A stretch of 64,000 nucleotides of DNA from Gemmiger formicilis (GCF_016900095.1 NZ_JACJJP010000011.1:1-64000), one strand, 5' to 3'. Shown: positions 45,531-52,848, counted from the stretch's first letter. Notes: generated by a model from the letters alone, not told the origin. Program-made: numbers and translations.

Positions 45531-46169
45531 ATGAAAATCGCACTGATCAACGAAAACAGCCAGGCCGCCAAGAACGCCCTGATCGAAGCCAGCCTGCGCA
45601 AGGTTGTGGAGCCCATGGGTCATGAGGTGGTCAACTACGGCATGTACACCGCCGAGGACAACGCCCAGCTGACCTACGTGCAGAACGGCATTCTGGCCGC
45701 CGTGCTGCTGAACTCCGGCGCAGCCGACTATGTCATCACCGGCTGCGGCACCGGCGAGGGCGCCATGCTGGCCCTGAACAGCTTCCCCGGCGTCATCTGC
45801 GGCCATGTGGAGGACCCCGTGGACGCCTACACCTTCGCCCATGTGAACGACGGCAACGCTGTGGCCATGCCCTTTGCCAAGGGCTTCGGCTGGGGCGGCG
45901 AGCTCAACCTGGAATACTGCTTCGAAAAGCTGTTCGGCTTCGGCCACGGCCAGGGCTACCCGAAAGAGCGCGTGGTGCCCGAGCAGCGCAACAAGAAGAT
46001 TCTGGACGGCGTGCGCGCCGTGGCTTTCCGCGACCTGTGCGACATCCTGAAGGAGCTGGACCGCGACCTGGTCAAGGGCGCCTTTGCCGGTGAGCACTTC
46101 GCCGAGTACTTCTTCCCCGCCTGCAAGGACGAGAAGATCGCCGCCTGCGTCAAGGAACTGATGGCCTGA
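45531..46169 (+). CDS. RpiB/LacA/LacB-family sugar-phosphate isomerase
   Basis: The 212-residue protein has the RpiB/LacAB fold: MKIALINENSQAAKN, an open strand with DYVITGCGTGEGAMLALNSF (the anion-hole Cys-Gly-Thr-Gly) and a later GHVEDPVDAYTFAHVNDGNA segment. It is about 60 residues longer than RpiB (150), the extra part being a C-terminal helical tail, so it belongs to a longer subfamily of unproved substrate. AAAAGGAGA precedes ATG 45531. It stands alone, ending at a UUCG-loop terminator. Confidence 0.82.
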   Translation: MKIALINENSQAAKNALIEASLRKVVEPMGHEVVNYGMYTAEDNAQLTYVQNGILAAVLLNSGAADYVITGCGTGEGAMLALNSFPGVICGHVEDPVDAYTFAHVNDGNAVAMPFAKGFGWGGELNLEYCFEKLFGFGHGQGYPKERVVPEQRNKKILDGVRAVAFRDLCDILKELDRDLVKGAFAGEHFAEYFFPACKDEKIAACVKELMA

Positions 46170-46211
46170 TTCTTCCTCCAAACGGCAGACAATCTCAGAA
46201 TGGTCAATGGG

Positions 46212-46239
46212 TCGGGCAGCCTTCGGGCTGCCCGATTTT
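46212..46239 (+). terminator. Terminator of the RpiB-family gene
   Basis: TCGGGCAGCC-TTCG-GGCTGCCCGA (46212-46235) is followed by TTTTG. It is a very stable UUCG tetraloop hairpin. Confidence 0.92.
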
Positions 46240-46276
46240 GTTTGCCCGGGCGTGAAAATTTTCTTGCCGGGCGGGG

Positions 46277-46305
46277 TTGACTTGGCCGCTCCGACATGGT
46301 AGAGT
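46277..46305 (+). promoter_or_regulatory. Promoter of the mgtE transcript
   Basis: TTGACT (46277-46282) and TAGAGT (46300-46305) are spaced by 17 bases. This predicts a start near 46312 and a leader of about 237 nt. Confidence 0.7.
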
Positions 46306-46360
46306 TATGATGCCCGGGGCCAGGCCCCGAATTTTGCAACGAAAGGACGGTGGTTGACGA

Positions 46361-46453
46361 ATGGAACTTCCCGGTAGTCCTGTGAACCGATGTGAATACC
46401 AGTCGGCAGCCGCCGTTTCGGAACAGTTCGGCGGGGCAAGGGCGCGGTTTTGA
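46361..46453 (+). CDS. Possible 30-residue leader peptide of mgtE
   Basis: An ATG at 46361 opens 30 codons to TGA at 46451-46453, read inside the mgtE leader. AAGGA lies 13 bases upstream, which is long spacing, so translation is uncertain. The peptide begins MELPGSPVNRCEYQS and resembles nothing I know. It spans the segment CGGCAGCC (46404-46411) that can pair with the terminator arm before mgtE. If translated, ribosome movement could change the leader fold, as leader peptides do for some magnesium transporter genes in enterobacteria. A chance frame is the alternative. Confidence 0.35.
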   Translation: MELPGSPVNRCEYQSAAAVSEQFGGARARF

Positions 46454-46548
46454 CCAAGCGCACCTTTGCCCCACCGGGCTTGGCCACGCATTGCGTTGGC
46501 TGAATTCTACCGAACTGCAGGCTGCCGCCGAAAGGAGGCAGCTTTTTT
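46404..46548 (+). promoter_or_regulatory. Structured leader with terminator and antiterminator before mgtE
   Basis: GCTGCC (46521-46526) pairs with GGCAGC (46537-46542), followed by TTTTTT (46543-46548) and then ATG. This intrinsic-terminator-like hairpin holds the ribosome site AAAGGAGG in its loop and 3' arm. An upstream CGGCAGCC (46404-46411) is an exact 8-base complement of GGCTGCCG (46520-46527), so a competing fold would free both the transcript and the ribosome site. I could not match it to the M-box or another known riboswitch. Confidence 0.55.
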
Positions 46549-47910
46549 ATGTCTGATACCACGATCCAGACCATCAAGACCATGCTGGCTCACCTGGATG
46601 ATGCCAAGAAATACCAGAGCCTGCGCGACGTATTGCAGACCCTTCCGGCCCCCGACGTGGCCGCCGTGTTCGAGGATCTGCCCCCGGAAAAACTTCCGGT
46701 GCTCTACCGCCTGTGCCCCAAGGACCTGGCGGCGGAAATTTTTGCCGAGCTCACCCCCGAAACCCAGCAGAGCCTGATTGAAGGCCTTTCGGACAAGGAA
46801 CTGAAAGTGGTGGTGGAGGAACTCTGCGCCGACGATGCCGCCGACCTGGTGGAGGAGATGCCCGCCGGGGTGGTCAAGCGGATTCTGGCCCAGGCGGGGC
46901 CAGAAACCCGCCAGATGATCAACGAACTGCTCAAGTACCCGGAGGATTCCGCCGGCGGCGTCATGACCCCGGAATTCATGGAACTGTCCCCGGACTGGAC
47001 GGTGCGCCGGGCCATGGACGAAATCCGCAACCACGGCTTTGACAAGGAGACCATCAACAACTGCTATGTCACCGGCCCCGACCGCACCCTGGAAGGGGTG
47101 GTGTCCCTGCGGGCGCTGGTACTGGAAAAGAATGAGGACCGCACCGTGCGGGAGCTGATGGAACCGGGGGTCATCAGCGTCCACACCTCCACCGACCGGG
47201 AGGAGACCTCCCAGCTGTTTGAAAAATACGGCTTTCTGGCCATTCCGGTGGTGGACAACGAAAAGCGGCTGGTGGGCATTGTCACGGTGGACGACGCCAT
47301 CAGCATCCTGCAGGACGAAGCCAGCGAAGACTTCGCCAAGATGAACGCCATGTCCCCTGTGGACAAGCCCTACTTCCGCATGAGCATGTGGGAGCTGTAC
47401 AAGAGCCGTACCCCCTGGCTGCTCTTCCTCATGCTCAGCGCCACCTTCTCCAGTCTGGTCATCCGCGGGTACGAGAACGCCCTGGCGGCGGTCACCGTGC
47501 TCACCGCCTACATCCCCATGCTCACCGACGCCGGCGGCAACGCAGGCAGCCAGAGCACTTCCACCATCATCCGCGGGGTGGCGGTGGGGGACATTCACCC
47601 CCGGGACCTGCCCCGCATCCTCTGGCGGGAAATGCGGGTGGCCCTCATGTGCGGCGGCACCCTGGCCATCTGCAACATCCTCAAGCTCTCCTTGTTCGAC
47701 CAGGTGGGACTGGGGGTGGCCCTGGTGGTCAGCCTGACCTTGCTGTGCACCGTCCTGCTCTCCCAGCTCATCGGCGGCGCTTTGCCCCTGGCGGCCCGCA
47801 AGATCGGCATCGACCCGGCGGTCATGGCCTCGCCCCTGATCACCACCATTGTGGACACCACCACCCTGCTCATCTACTTCAACTTCGCCCGGCTGATCCT
47901 GCATCTGTGA
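46549..47910 (+). CDS. mgtE: Magnesium transporter MgtE
   Basis: The 453-residue protein has an N-terminal superhelical MgtE_N domain (about 10-130) with LPPEKLPVLYRLCPKDLAAE and DDAADLVEEMPA. Two CBS domains (about 135-260) have a VVDNEKRLVGIVTVDDAISI motif. The C-terminal membrane domain (about 285-450) has five helices and the signature LTDAGGNAGSQSTSTIIRG. It is a magnesium-gated channel for uptake. ATG 46549 follows AAAGGAGG, which lies within the terminator-like hairpin described in the leader. Complete and of normal length; monocistronic, with a terminator behind. Confidence 0.96.
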   Translation: MSDTTIQTIKTMLAHLDDAKKYQSLRDVLQTLPAPDVAAVFEDLPPEKLPVLYRLCPKDLAAEIFAELTPETQQSLIEGLSDKELKVVVEELCADDAADLVEEMPAGVVKRILAQAGPETRQMINELLKYPEDSAGGVMTPEFMELSPDWTVRRAMDEIRNHGFDKETINNCYVTGPDRTLEGVVSLRALVLEKNEDRTVRELMEPGVISVHTSTDREETSQLFEKYGFLAIPVVDNEKRLVGIVTVDDAISILQDEASEDFAKMNAMSPVDKPYFRMSMWELYKSRTPWLLFLMLSATFSSLVIRGYENALAAVTVLTAYIPMLTDAGGNAGSQSTSTIIRGVAVGDIHPRDLPRILWREMRVALMCGGTLAICNILKLSLFDQVGLGVALVVSLTLLCTVLLSQLIGGALPLAARKIGIDPAVMASPLITTIVDTTTLLIYFNFARLILHL

Positions 47911-47931
47911 CAGCCGTGTCCCTGCAAAACA

Positions 47932-47966
47932 AAAGCCGCCCGGCGCAAGCCGGGCGGCTTTCTGTT
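47932..47966. terminator. Terminator between mgtE and galM
   Basis: AAAGCCGCCCGGC-GCAA-GCCGGGCGGCTTT (47932-47961) has T/A runs on both sides and serves the convergent mgtE and galM genes. Confidence 0.92.
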
Positions 47967-47971
47967 TTGTG

Positions 47972-49021
47972 TTACAGGGGCGCGGTATCAAACCGGTACA
48001 GGGTGGTGGCGCTGTAGGCCGCCTTGGGGGTCACGGTGGTGTCCGGGAACTCCATGTGGTTGGGCGCGTCGGGGAAATCCTGGGTTTCCAGGCAGACGGC
48101 CTCCCGGGCATGATACTCGGCGCCCTCCTTGCCGGGGCAGTTCAGGCTCATCCCGTTTACCGAGTACAGCTGCACACCGGGCTGGGTGGTCAGGGTCTCC
48201 ATCCGGATACCGGTCTGGGGGCCGGTGAGCCAGGCCGCATGGCGCAGGCCGGTGTCCGCAATGACGAAGCAATGGTCATAGCCGCCGCCCAGTTTCAGGG
48301 CGGGGTAGTCGGCCTCGATGTCCCGGCCGATGGTCTTTTCCTCGGTGAAATCCATGGGGGTGCCGGCGGTGGGAATCATCTTGCCGGTGGGGATCAGATT
48401 GGCATCGGTCTCCAGAAAGGCGGGAGCGTCCATCTGCAGCCGGTGCCCCAGGGCGGTGCCGGAGGCATGGCCGTTGAGGTTGAAGTAGCTGTGGTTGGTG
48501 ATGTTGACGACGGTGGGGGCGTCGGTGGTGGCACTGTACTGGATCATCAGGCCGCTGCCCACCAGACTGTACTCCACCTCCAGGGTCACCTTGCCGGGAA
48601 AACCGTCGGTGCCGTCGGGACTCACGGCCCGCAGCAGCACGCCGTCGTCGCCGCTGCCCGAAAGCTCCATGTCGAAGACGGTGCGGTGGAACCCGTGGTT
48701 GCCGCTGTGCAGGCAGTTGCCGTGGTCGTTGGCGGTCAGGTGGTATTCCTCCGCGTTGAGGAAGAACTTCGCCCCGCCGATGCGGTTGGCGTAGCGGCCC
48801 ACCACCGAACCCAGGCAGCCGCCGTTGGTTTCATAGCCGGCCACATCCTCAAAGCCCAGCACCACGTCCACCGGGTTGCCCTTGCGGTCGGGCACAATCA
48901 GTTTCTGGATGGCGGCGGCATAGCTGATGATATGCGCCTGGATAATGCCGTTGTCCAGCACGGCCACCTGGATGGGGGTGCCGTCGCTGGTATGGCCGAA
49001 ATCGCGGATATGTACGCTCAT
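47972..49021 (-). CDS. galM: Aldose 1-epimerase (galactose mutarotase)
   Basis: This enzyme interconverts alpha and beta anomers of galactose or glucose. The 349-residue enzyme has the catalytic His in NHSYFNLNGH and the conserved C-terminal Glu in AVCLETQDFPDAPN, with GRYANRIGGAKF and LHSGNHGFHRTVFD earlier; all are GalM hallmarks. AAAGGAGG precedes ATG 49021. It sits 16 bp downstream of a TrpR/YerC-like gene under the same promoter. No other gal gene is nearby, so it may act on several sugars. Confidence 0.95.
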   Translation of the reverse strand: MSVHIRDFGHTSDGTPIQVAVLDNGIIQAHIISYAAAIQKLIVPDRKGNPVDVVLGFEDVAGYETNGGCLGSVVGRYANRIGGAKFFLNAEEYHLTANDHGNCLHSGNHGFHRTVFDMELSGSGDDGVLLRAVSPDGTDGFPGKVTLEVEYSLVGSGLMIQYSATTDAPTVVNITNHSYFNLNGHASGTALGHRLQMDAPAFLETDANLIPTGKMIPTAGTPMDFTEEKTIGRDIEADYPALKLGGGYDHCFVIADTGLRHAAWLTGPQTGIRMETLTTQPGVQLYSVNGMSLNCPGKEGAEYHAREAVCLETQDFPDAPNHMEFPDTTVTPKAAYSATTLYRFDTAPL

Positions 49022-49037
49022 GGTCAGGGACCTCCTT

Positions 49038-49382
49038 TTACTCTTCGGACCGGGAACTTTCGTCCTCGTCGGCAGCCTTGTGCTGCAGGTCGTACCGCAC
49101 GCTGGCGGCCACACTGCCGGTGCCGTAGTTCAGCATGCGGTTCACCCGGGATACGGTGGCGCTGGACGCGCCGGTCTCCCGCCGGATTTCGCTGTATACC
49201 TTGCCTTGCAGCAGGCAGCTGGCCACGTCGTACCGCTGTTCCAGGGTGCGCAGTTCGGTCACGGCACACAGGTCGTCAAAAAAACGGATGCACTCTTCCA
49301 GATCATCCAGCCGCAGGATGGCTTCATACAAAGCGGTGCTGCGGCCCTGATCGGGGGAGCCGTTGGGGTTTGCAACGCGCAT
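49038..49382 (-). CDS. TrpR/YerC-like regulator
   Basis: The product has 114 residues. Helices (about 15-90) contain the TrpR-family recognition segment LEQRYDVASCLLQGKVYSEI then RRETGASSATVSRVNRML. This matches the YerC/YecD family of Firmicutes, a TrpR relative without proven tryptophan binding. AAGGAG precedes ATG 49382. The C-terminal tail is acidic. It is the first gene of the operon with galM, and a 9-bp palindrome with GGAACGGAG lies in its leader. Its target and ligand are unknown. Confidence 0.85.
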   Translation of the reverse strand: MRVANPNGSPDQGRSTALYEAILRLDDLEECIRFFDDLCAVTELRTLEQRYDVASCLLQGKVYSEIRRETGASSATVSRVNRMLNYGTGSVAASVRYDLQHKAADEDESSRSEE

Positions 49383-49406
49383 GGGCGTTCTCCTTTACTG
49401 TTACAG

Positions 49407-49430
49407 CTCCGTTCCGGCGATGGAACGGAG
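49407..49430 (-). promoter_or_regulatory. Palindrome in the leader of the YerC-galM operon
   Basis: CTCCGTTCC (49407-49415) and GGAACGGAG (49422-49430) are perfect 9-bp arms around 6 bases. It lies 25 bases before the start codon and 47 bases after the -10, so an operator or an RNA hairpin are both possible. Confidence 0.5.
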
Positions 49431-49476
49431 GAATCTTGGTGAGCGTGCCCAAAAATACAAAGGGCTTGCCGTTACC

Positions 49477-49505
49477 ATTGTAGCAATTTCCCCATAGCAA
49501 GTCAA
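49477..49505 (-). promoter_or_regulatory. Promoter of the YerC-galM operon
   Basis: TTGACT (49505-49500) and TACAAT (49482-49477) are spaced by 17 bases on the minus strand. Confidence 0.82.
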
Positions 49506-49584
49506 GGCGTTAAAGCGGTGAACTGTTCCTGCCATTTTGGGCAGAATGCACGGTAAAAATACGGATAAAAAGGCAAAATGACCC

Positions 49585-49613
49585 TTGACAGCGTCTTTTT
49601 GCTCCTTCATAAT
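49585..49613 (+). promoter_or_regulatory. Promoter of the sodium-pump decarboxylase beta gene
   Basis: TTGACA (49585-49590) and CATAAT (49608-49613) are spaced by 17 bases, about 38 bases before the ribosome site. Confidence 0.8.
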
Positions 49614-49657
49614 GAGACATAAAGCGAATAGATGTTAAAAAGGAGGTCTGTCTCGCT

Positions 49658-50779
49658 ATGGAGGCACTTTTCGGCAATGTCCTGAACCTGCAGTGGCAGC
49701 AGGTGGTCATGTGGATCATCGGCGCGCTGCTGATCTGGCTCGCAATCAAAAAACAGATGGAACCCTCGCTGCTTTTGCCCATGGGCTTCGGCGCCATCCT
49801 GGTCAACCTGCCCCAGTCCGGCGCCGTCACCCAGATCATCGACGGTGTCACCGAGCTGGGCCCCATCGATGTGCTGTTCAACTCCGGCATCGCCAACGAA
49901 CTGTTCCCGCTGCTTCTGTTTGTGGGCATCGGTGCCATGATCGACTTCACCCCGCTGCTGTCCAACCCCAAACTGATGATCTTCGGCGCGGCGGCACAGT
50001 TCGGCATCTTCTTCACCCTGTGCGTGGCCGCCCTGCTGGGCTTTGACATCAAGGACGCCGCCTCCATCGCCATCATCGGCGCGGCCGACGGCCCCACCTC
50101 CATCTTTGTGGCCAACTTCTTCCAGTCCAACTATCTGGGCGCCATCGTGGTGGTCGCCTACTCCTACATGGCGCTGGTTCCCATCATCCAGCCCACCGTC
50201 ATCCGTGCCGTCACCACCAAGGCCGAGCGCCGCATCCGCATGGGCTACGCCGACCGCCCGGTGAGCAAGACCACCAAGATTCTGTTCCCCATCATCATCA
50301 CCATCATCGCCGGCCTGGTGGCCCCCCGCAGCGTGGCCCTCATCGGTTTCCTGATGTTCGGCAACCTGGTGCGGGAGTGCGGCGTGCTGGAAGGTCTGTC
50401 CGAAACCGCACAGAAAGACCTGGCCAACCTGATCACCCTGCTGCTGGGCCTGACCGTTTCCACCAAGATGCAGGCGGCCAGCTTCCTCACCGTGCAGACC
50501 CTGATGATCCTGGCCCTGGGCCTGGTGGCTTTTGTCTTCGACACGGTGGGCGGCGTTGTGGTGGCCAAGATCTACAACATCTTCGCCAAGACCAAGATCA
50601 ACCCCATGATCGGTGCGGCGGGCATCTCCGCCTTCCCCATGTCGGCCCGTGTCATCAACAAGATGGGCCTGCAGGAGGACAACCAGAACTTCCTGCTCAT
50701 GCATGCGGTGGGTGTCAACGTTTCCGGCCAGATCGCCTCGGTCATTGCCGGCGGCATGATCCTGACCCTGTTCGCCTGA
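49658..50779 (+). CDS. oadB: Sodium-translocating decarboxylase beta subunit
   Basis: The 373-residue, multi-helix membrane protein is of the OadB/MmdB/GcdB family. It shows GIGAMIDFTPLLSNP, the key Asp in IIGAADGPTSIFVAN, and GAAGISAFPMSARVINKMG near the C-terminus, all typical. The beta subunit couples decarboxylation of a carboxybiotin to sodium export. The alpha (carboxyltransferase) and biotin-carrier subunits are not in this window, so the substrate (oxaloacetate, methylmalonyl-CoA or glutaconyl-CoA) is unknown. AAGGAGG precedes ATG 49658. A 43-residue membrane protein gene follows after 28 bp. Confidence 0.93.
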   Translation: MEALFGNVLNLQWQQVVMWIIGALLIWLAIKKQMEPSLLLPMGFGAILVNLPQSGAVTQIIDGVTELGPIDVLFNSGIANELFPLLLFVGIGAMIDFTPLLSNPKLMIFGAAAQFGIFFTLCVAALLGFDIKDAASIAIIGAADGPTSIFVANFFQSNYLGAIVVVAYSYMALVPIIQPTVIRAVTTKAERRIRMGYADRPVSKTTKILFPIIITIIAGLVAPRSVALIGFLMFGNLVRECGVLEGLSETAQKDLANLITLLLGLTVSTKMQAASFLTVQTLMILALGLVAFVFDTVGGVVVAKIYNIFAKTKINPMIGAAGISAFPMSARVINKMGLQEDNQNFLLMHAVGVNVSGQIASVIAGGMILTLFA

Positions 50780-50807
50780 TTCCGTCTTATATAATAAGGA
50801 GTATACC

Positions 50808-50939
50808 ATGCTGAATTTTCAAACTTTGCTGGAAGTACTGCCCAAAGCCGGCATGGGCTGGGGCGGCGTTTTTGTGGTGACCGTGGTCATCATTCTGGCG
50901 GTGGAACTGCTGAACTACTTCACCGGCCGCAACAGCTGA
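50808..50939 (+). CDS. Small one-helix protein next to OadB homologue
   Basis: The product has 43 residues; ATG 50808 is preceded by AAGGAG at ideal spacing. A single membrane helix (about 20-39, GGVFVVTVVIILAVELLNYF) follows a short amphipathic N-terminus, and the tail ends TGRNS. Sodium-pump decarboxylases use a small one-helix gamma or epsilon subunit (OadG, about 80; MmdE, about 55) for assembly with the beta subunit. Position and topology suggest a minimal version of that role; this is inference, as no residue-level match is claimed. Confidence 0.65.
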   Translation: MLNFQTLLEVLPKAGMGWGGVFVVTVVIILAVELLNYFTGRNS

Positions 50940-50983
50940 GGGCAAAAAAGCCCTTGCCTGCGGCATTATCCGGCAGAAAATGA

Positions 50984-51012
50984 TTGACAAACGGGGTCGC
51001 AGCCGCTACAAT
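50984..51012 (+). promoter_or_regulatory. Promoter of the sigma-factor gene
   Basis: TTGACA (50984-50989) and TACAAT (51007-51012) are spaced by 17 bases. It is a near-consensus promoter with a leader of about 35 nt. Confidence 0.85.
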
Positions 51013-51051
51013 GGGAACTACCGTATCCGCACCGTCCCAAAGGAGCCGTCT

Positions 51052-51594
51052 ATGCAGCCGATCAGTGAGGAATTGTTGCAGCGTGCTGCCCAGGGGGACG
51101 AGACCGCTCTGGCGGCGCTGATCGCCCGCATGATGCCCGTCATCCGCAAAGGTGCCTGGTCCGCCCAGGCTCCGGGCCTGGATTTTGACGACGCCGTGCA
51201 GGAGGGGCTCATCGGATTGTTCGGTGCGGTACGCGGGTATGATCCTTCCCGCGGGGTGCCCTTTGCGGCGTATGCCGCCAACTGCATTGTCAATGCCCAG
51301 CGCGACGCCCACCGCGCCGCCACCCGCAAAAAGCACGCGCCGCTGAACGACAGCGTGCCGCTGCCAGAGGACCAAGCTGCGCCCGGTCCGGAGGAACTGG
51401 CCATCGCCAGTGAGAACCGCACCGATGTGCTGGCGCAGATCGACACCCTGCTTTCCCCGCTGGAGCGCGCCGCGCTGCTGGCCAGCCTGGACGGGCTTTC
51501 GCCCACGCAGACGGCCAAGGTGCTGGACCGTGCCCCCCGTGCGGTGGAAAATGCTCTGGCCCGGGCCCGACGCAAACTGCGCGCCGCGCGCTGA
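51052..51594 (+). CDS. Sigma-70 family factor, SigH-like
   Basis: The product has 180 residues. Region 2 has DFDDAVQEGLIGLFGAVRGY and FAAYAANCIVNAQRDAHRAA then TRKKHAPLN; the R-x-K-H-x-P-L-N piece is characteristic of SigH (Spo0H). Region 4 is SPTQTAKVLDRAPRAVENAL with a basic ending. AAAGGAG precedes ATG 51052. SigH directs early stationary-phase, competence and sporulation genes in Bacillus; here the program controlled is unknown. It has its own promoter. The exact subclass is less certain than the sigma-70 identity. Confidence 0.8.
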   Translation: MQPISEELLQRAAQGDETALAALIARMMPVIRKGAWSAQAPGLDFDDAVQEGLIGLFGAVRGYDPSRGVPFAAYAANCIVNAQRDAHRAATRKKHAPLNDSVPLPEDQAAPGPEELAIASENRTDVLAQIDTLLSPLERAALLASLDGLSPTQTAKVLDRAPRAVENALARARRKLRAAR

Positions 51595-51746
51595 CCACCC
51601 CTTTGGACTTGGACGGTTCCCGCCGTCTTGGTCATATAGTAACCTGCCCCAAGTAGCTTAGCAATCAGTTCTTCCTTTGGTCCTTACCAAGCAGGCGTTG
51701 GTTGAAATCTTCCGCGGGCAAATATTTTTAAGAGGAGATACCCATT

Positions 51747-52022
51747 ATGTTCGAAGACAAGACTTTGGTATGCAAGGATTGCGGCAAAGAGTTCGTCTGG
51801 ACCGCCGGCGAGCAGGAATTCTACGCCAGCCGTGGTTTCGAGAACCAGCCCCAGCGCTGCAAGCCCTGCCGTGACGCCCGCAAGAACGCTGTCCGTGGTG
51901 AGCGCCAGATGTTTGACGCTGTCTGCGCCAGCTGCGGCAAGGCCTGCAAGGTTCCCTTCCAGCCCCGCGAAGACCGTCCGGTCTATTGCAGCGAGTGCTT
52001 CGCCAAGATGAAGGAAAACTGA
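51747..52022 (+). CDS. Zinc-ribbon protein (four CxxC)
   Basis: The 91-residue protein carries four CxxC pairs: VCKDCGKEF, RCKPCRDARK, CASCGKACKVPF and YCSECF. The first two, with the WTAGEQEFYASRGF segment between them, match a common Firmicutes probable zinc-binding domain (often called zf-trcl). The second pair forms another knuckle with a P-F-x-P-R core. AGAGGAG precedes ATG 51747. Such proteins are abundant small nucleic-acid-associated proteins of unknown function. Codon use is highly biased, suggesting high expression. Confidence 0.85.
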   Translation: MFEDKTLVCKDCGKEFVWTAGEQEFYASRGFENQPQRCKPCRDARKNAVRGERQMFDAVCASCGKACKVPFQPREDRPVYCSECFAKMKEN

Positions 52023-52046
52023 TTCGCTTCACCTGAAAAGCATAAC

Positions 52047-52082
52047 AAACCCCGCCGTCCGGCAACGGACGGCGGGGTTTTT
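52047..52082 (+). terminator. Terminator of the zinc-ribbon gene
   Basis: A perfect 15-bp stem, AAACCCCGCCGTCCG (52047-52061) with its complement (52066-52080), has a GCAA loop and is followed by TT. It lies between convergent genes. Confidence 0.92.
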
Positions 52083-52104
52083 GTGTATCAATCCGTAAAG
52101 TACG

Positions 52105-52659
52105 TTACAGGGGGCGGCACAGGGCCAGCACCTGCCGGCGGATGGCTTCGGTGACGGCCGGGGCATTTCTGTCCGCCAGGGAATGACCTACCCCCTCGCA
52201 CACCAGGCAGGGAATGCCCCGCTCCCGGCAGAAATTACGCACCCGGTGCCAGTCAATGTACCGGTCGTTGGTGCCCACCGCCATGCCCAGCACCTGGTCC
52301 CCGGGCCGGGTCAGGTCCAGGGTTTCGGGCAGGGGCGTCAGGGGCAGCATCCGGGGATGCAGGCCCAGGTCGGCGGCGCAGCGGGCCGCCGCCACCGTGC
52401 CCATACTCTTGGAGAAGAAGACCAGGTCGTCACAATGCACCAGATCCACCCCCGCCAGCTGTGCCAGGGCGGCGGCCTCCACCCGGTCAAAGGCTTCGGC
52501 AAAGGTGTCGATTCGGGCAAATGGAATGGCGGAAAAATCCAGGGGCAGAACCTCGTACCCCAGCTCTTTCCAGCGCAGGATGCCGTCGGCCAGCAGTCCG
52601 GTGGCACAGGTGTACCCTCTGCCGGGAAAAACCACCACCAGTTTGCGGGATTCGGACAT
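52105..52659 (-). CDS. Alpha/beta-hydrolase-fold protein
   Basis: The product has 184 residues. The order of an N-terminal strand with VVVFPGRGYT (oxyanion region), a nucleophile elbow FFSKSMGTVAAAR (S-x-S-x-G), VLGMAVGTNDRYIDW (acid Asp) and CEGVGHSLAD (catalytic His) fits a small serine hydrolase or thioesterase. AAGGAG precedes ATG 52659; longer in-frame starts lie in a region with no coding character. The substrate is unknown. It is monocistronic. Confidence 0.78.
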   Translation of the reverse strand: MSESRKLVVVFPGRGYTCATGLLADGILRWKELGYEVLPLDFSAIPFARIDTFAEAFDRVEAAALAQLAGVDLVHCDDLVFFSKSMGTVAAARCAADLGLHPRMLPLTPLPETLDLTRPGDQVLGMAVGTNDRYIDWHRVRNFCRERGIPCLVCEGVGHSLADRNAPAVTEAIRRQVLALCRPL

Positions 52660-52819
52660 ACAAAACAGCTCCTTTTTTTGGCCGGCAAGGGCACCGGTCG
52701 GGGTTTTCTTCATCCTACCACCTGCCGGGGGCACCGTCAACTGTCCGCCTTTGTCATATTGCCCAAAAAGCTGTGCACAACGGCCCCCAAAGACGGCGGC
52801 CGGGGCGGGCCCCTTTGCC

Positions 52820-52848
52820 TTGACAGGGGGGCGGGGCCGTGGTAGAAT
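52820..52848 (+). promoter_or_regulatory. Promoter of the pyrimidine operon
   Basis: TTGACA (52820-52825) and TAGAAT (52843-52848) are spaced by 17 bases. The transcript would start near 52855, with the leader peptide about 48 nt downstream. Confidence 0.85.

Noticed and set aside
46306-46548. M-box, cobalamin or manganese riboswitch in the mgtE leader
   Set aside because: I compared remembered consensus segments and none fits in order. The element is reported as unidentified instead.
50940-50955. AGGGC-aaaaaa-GCCCT as a terminator after the 43-residue gene
   Set aside because: Only five base pairs and no T-run; not reported as a feature.
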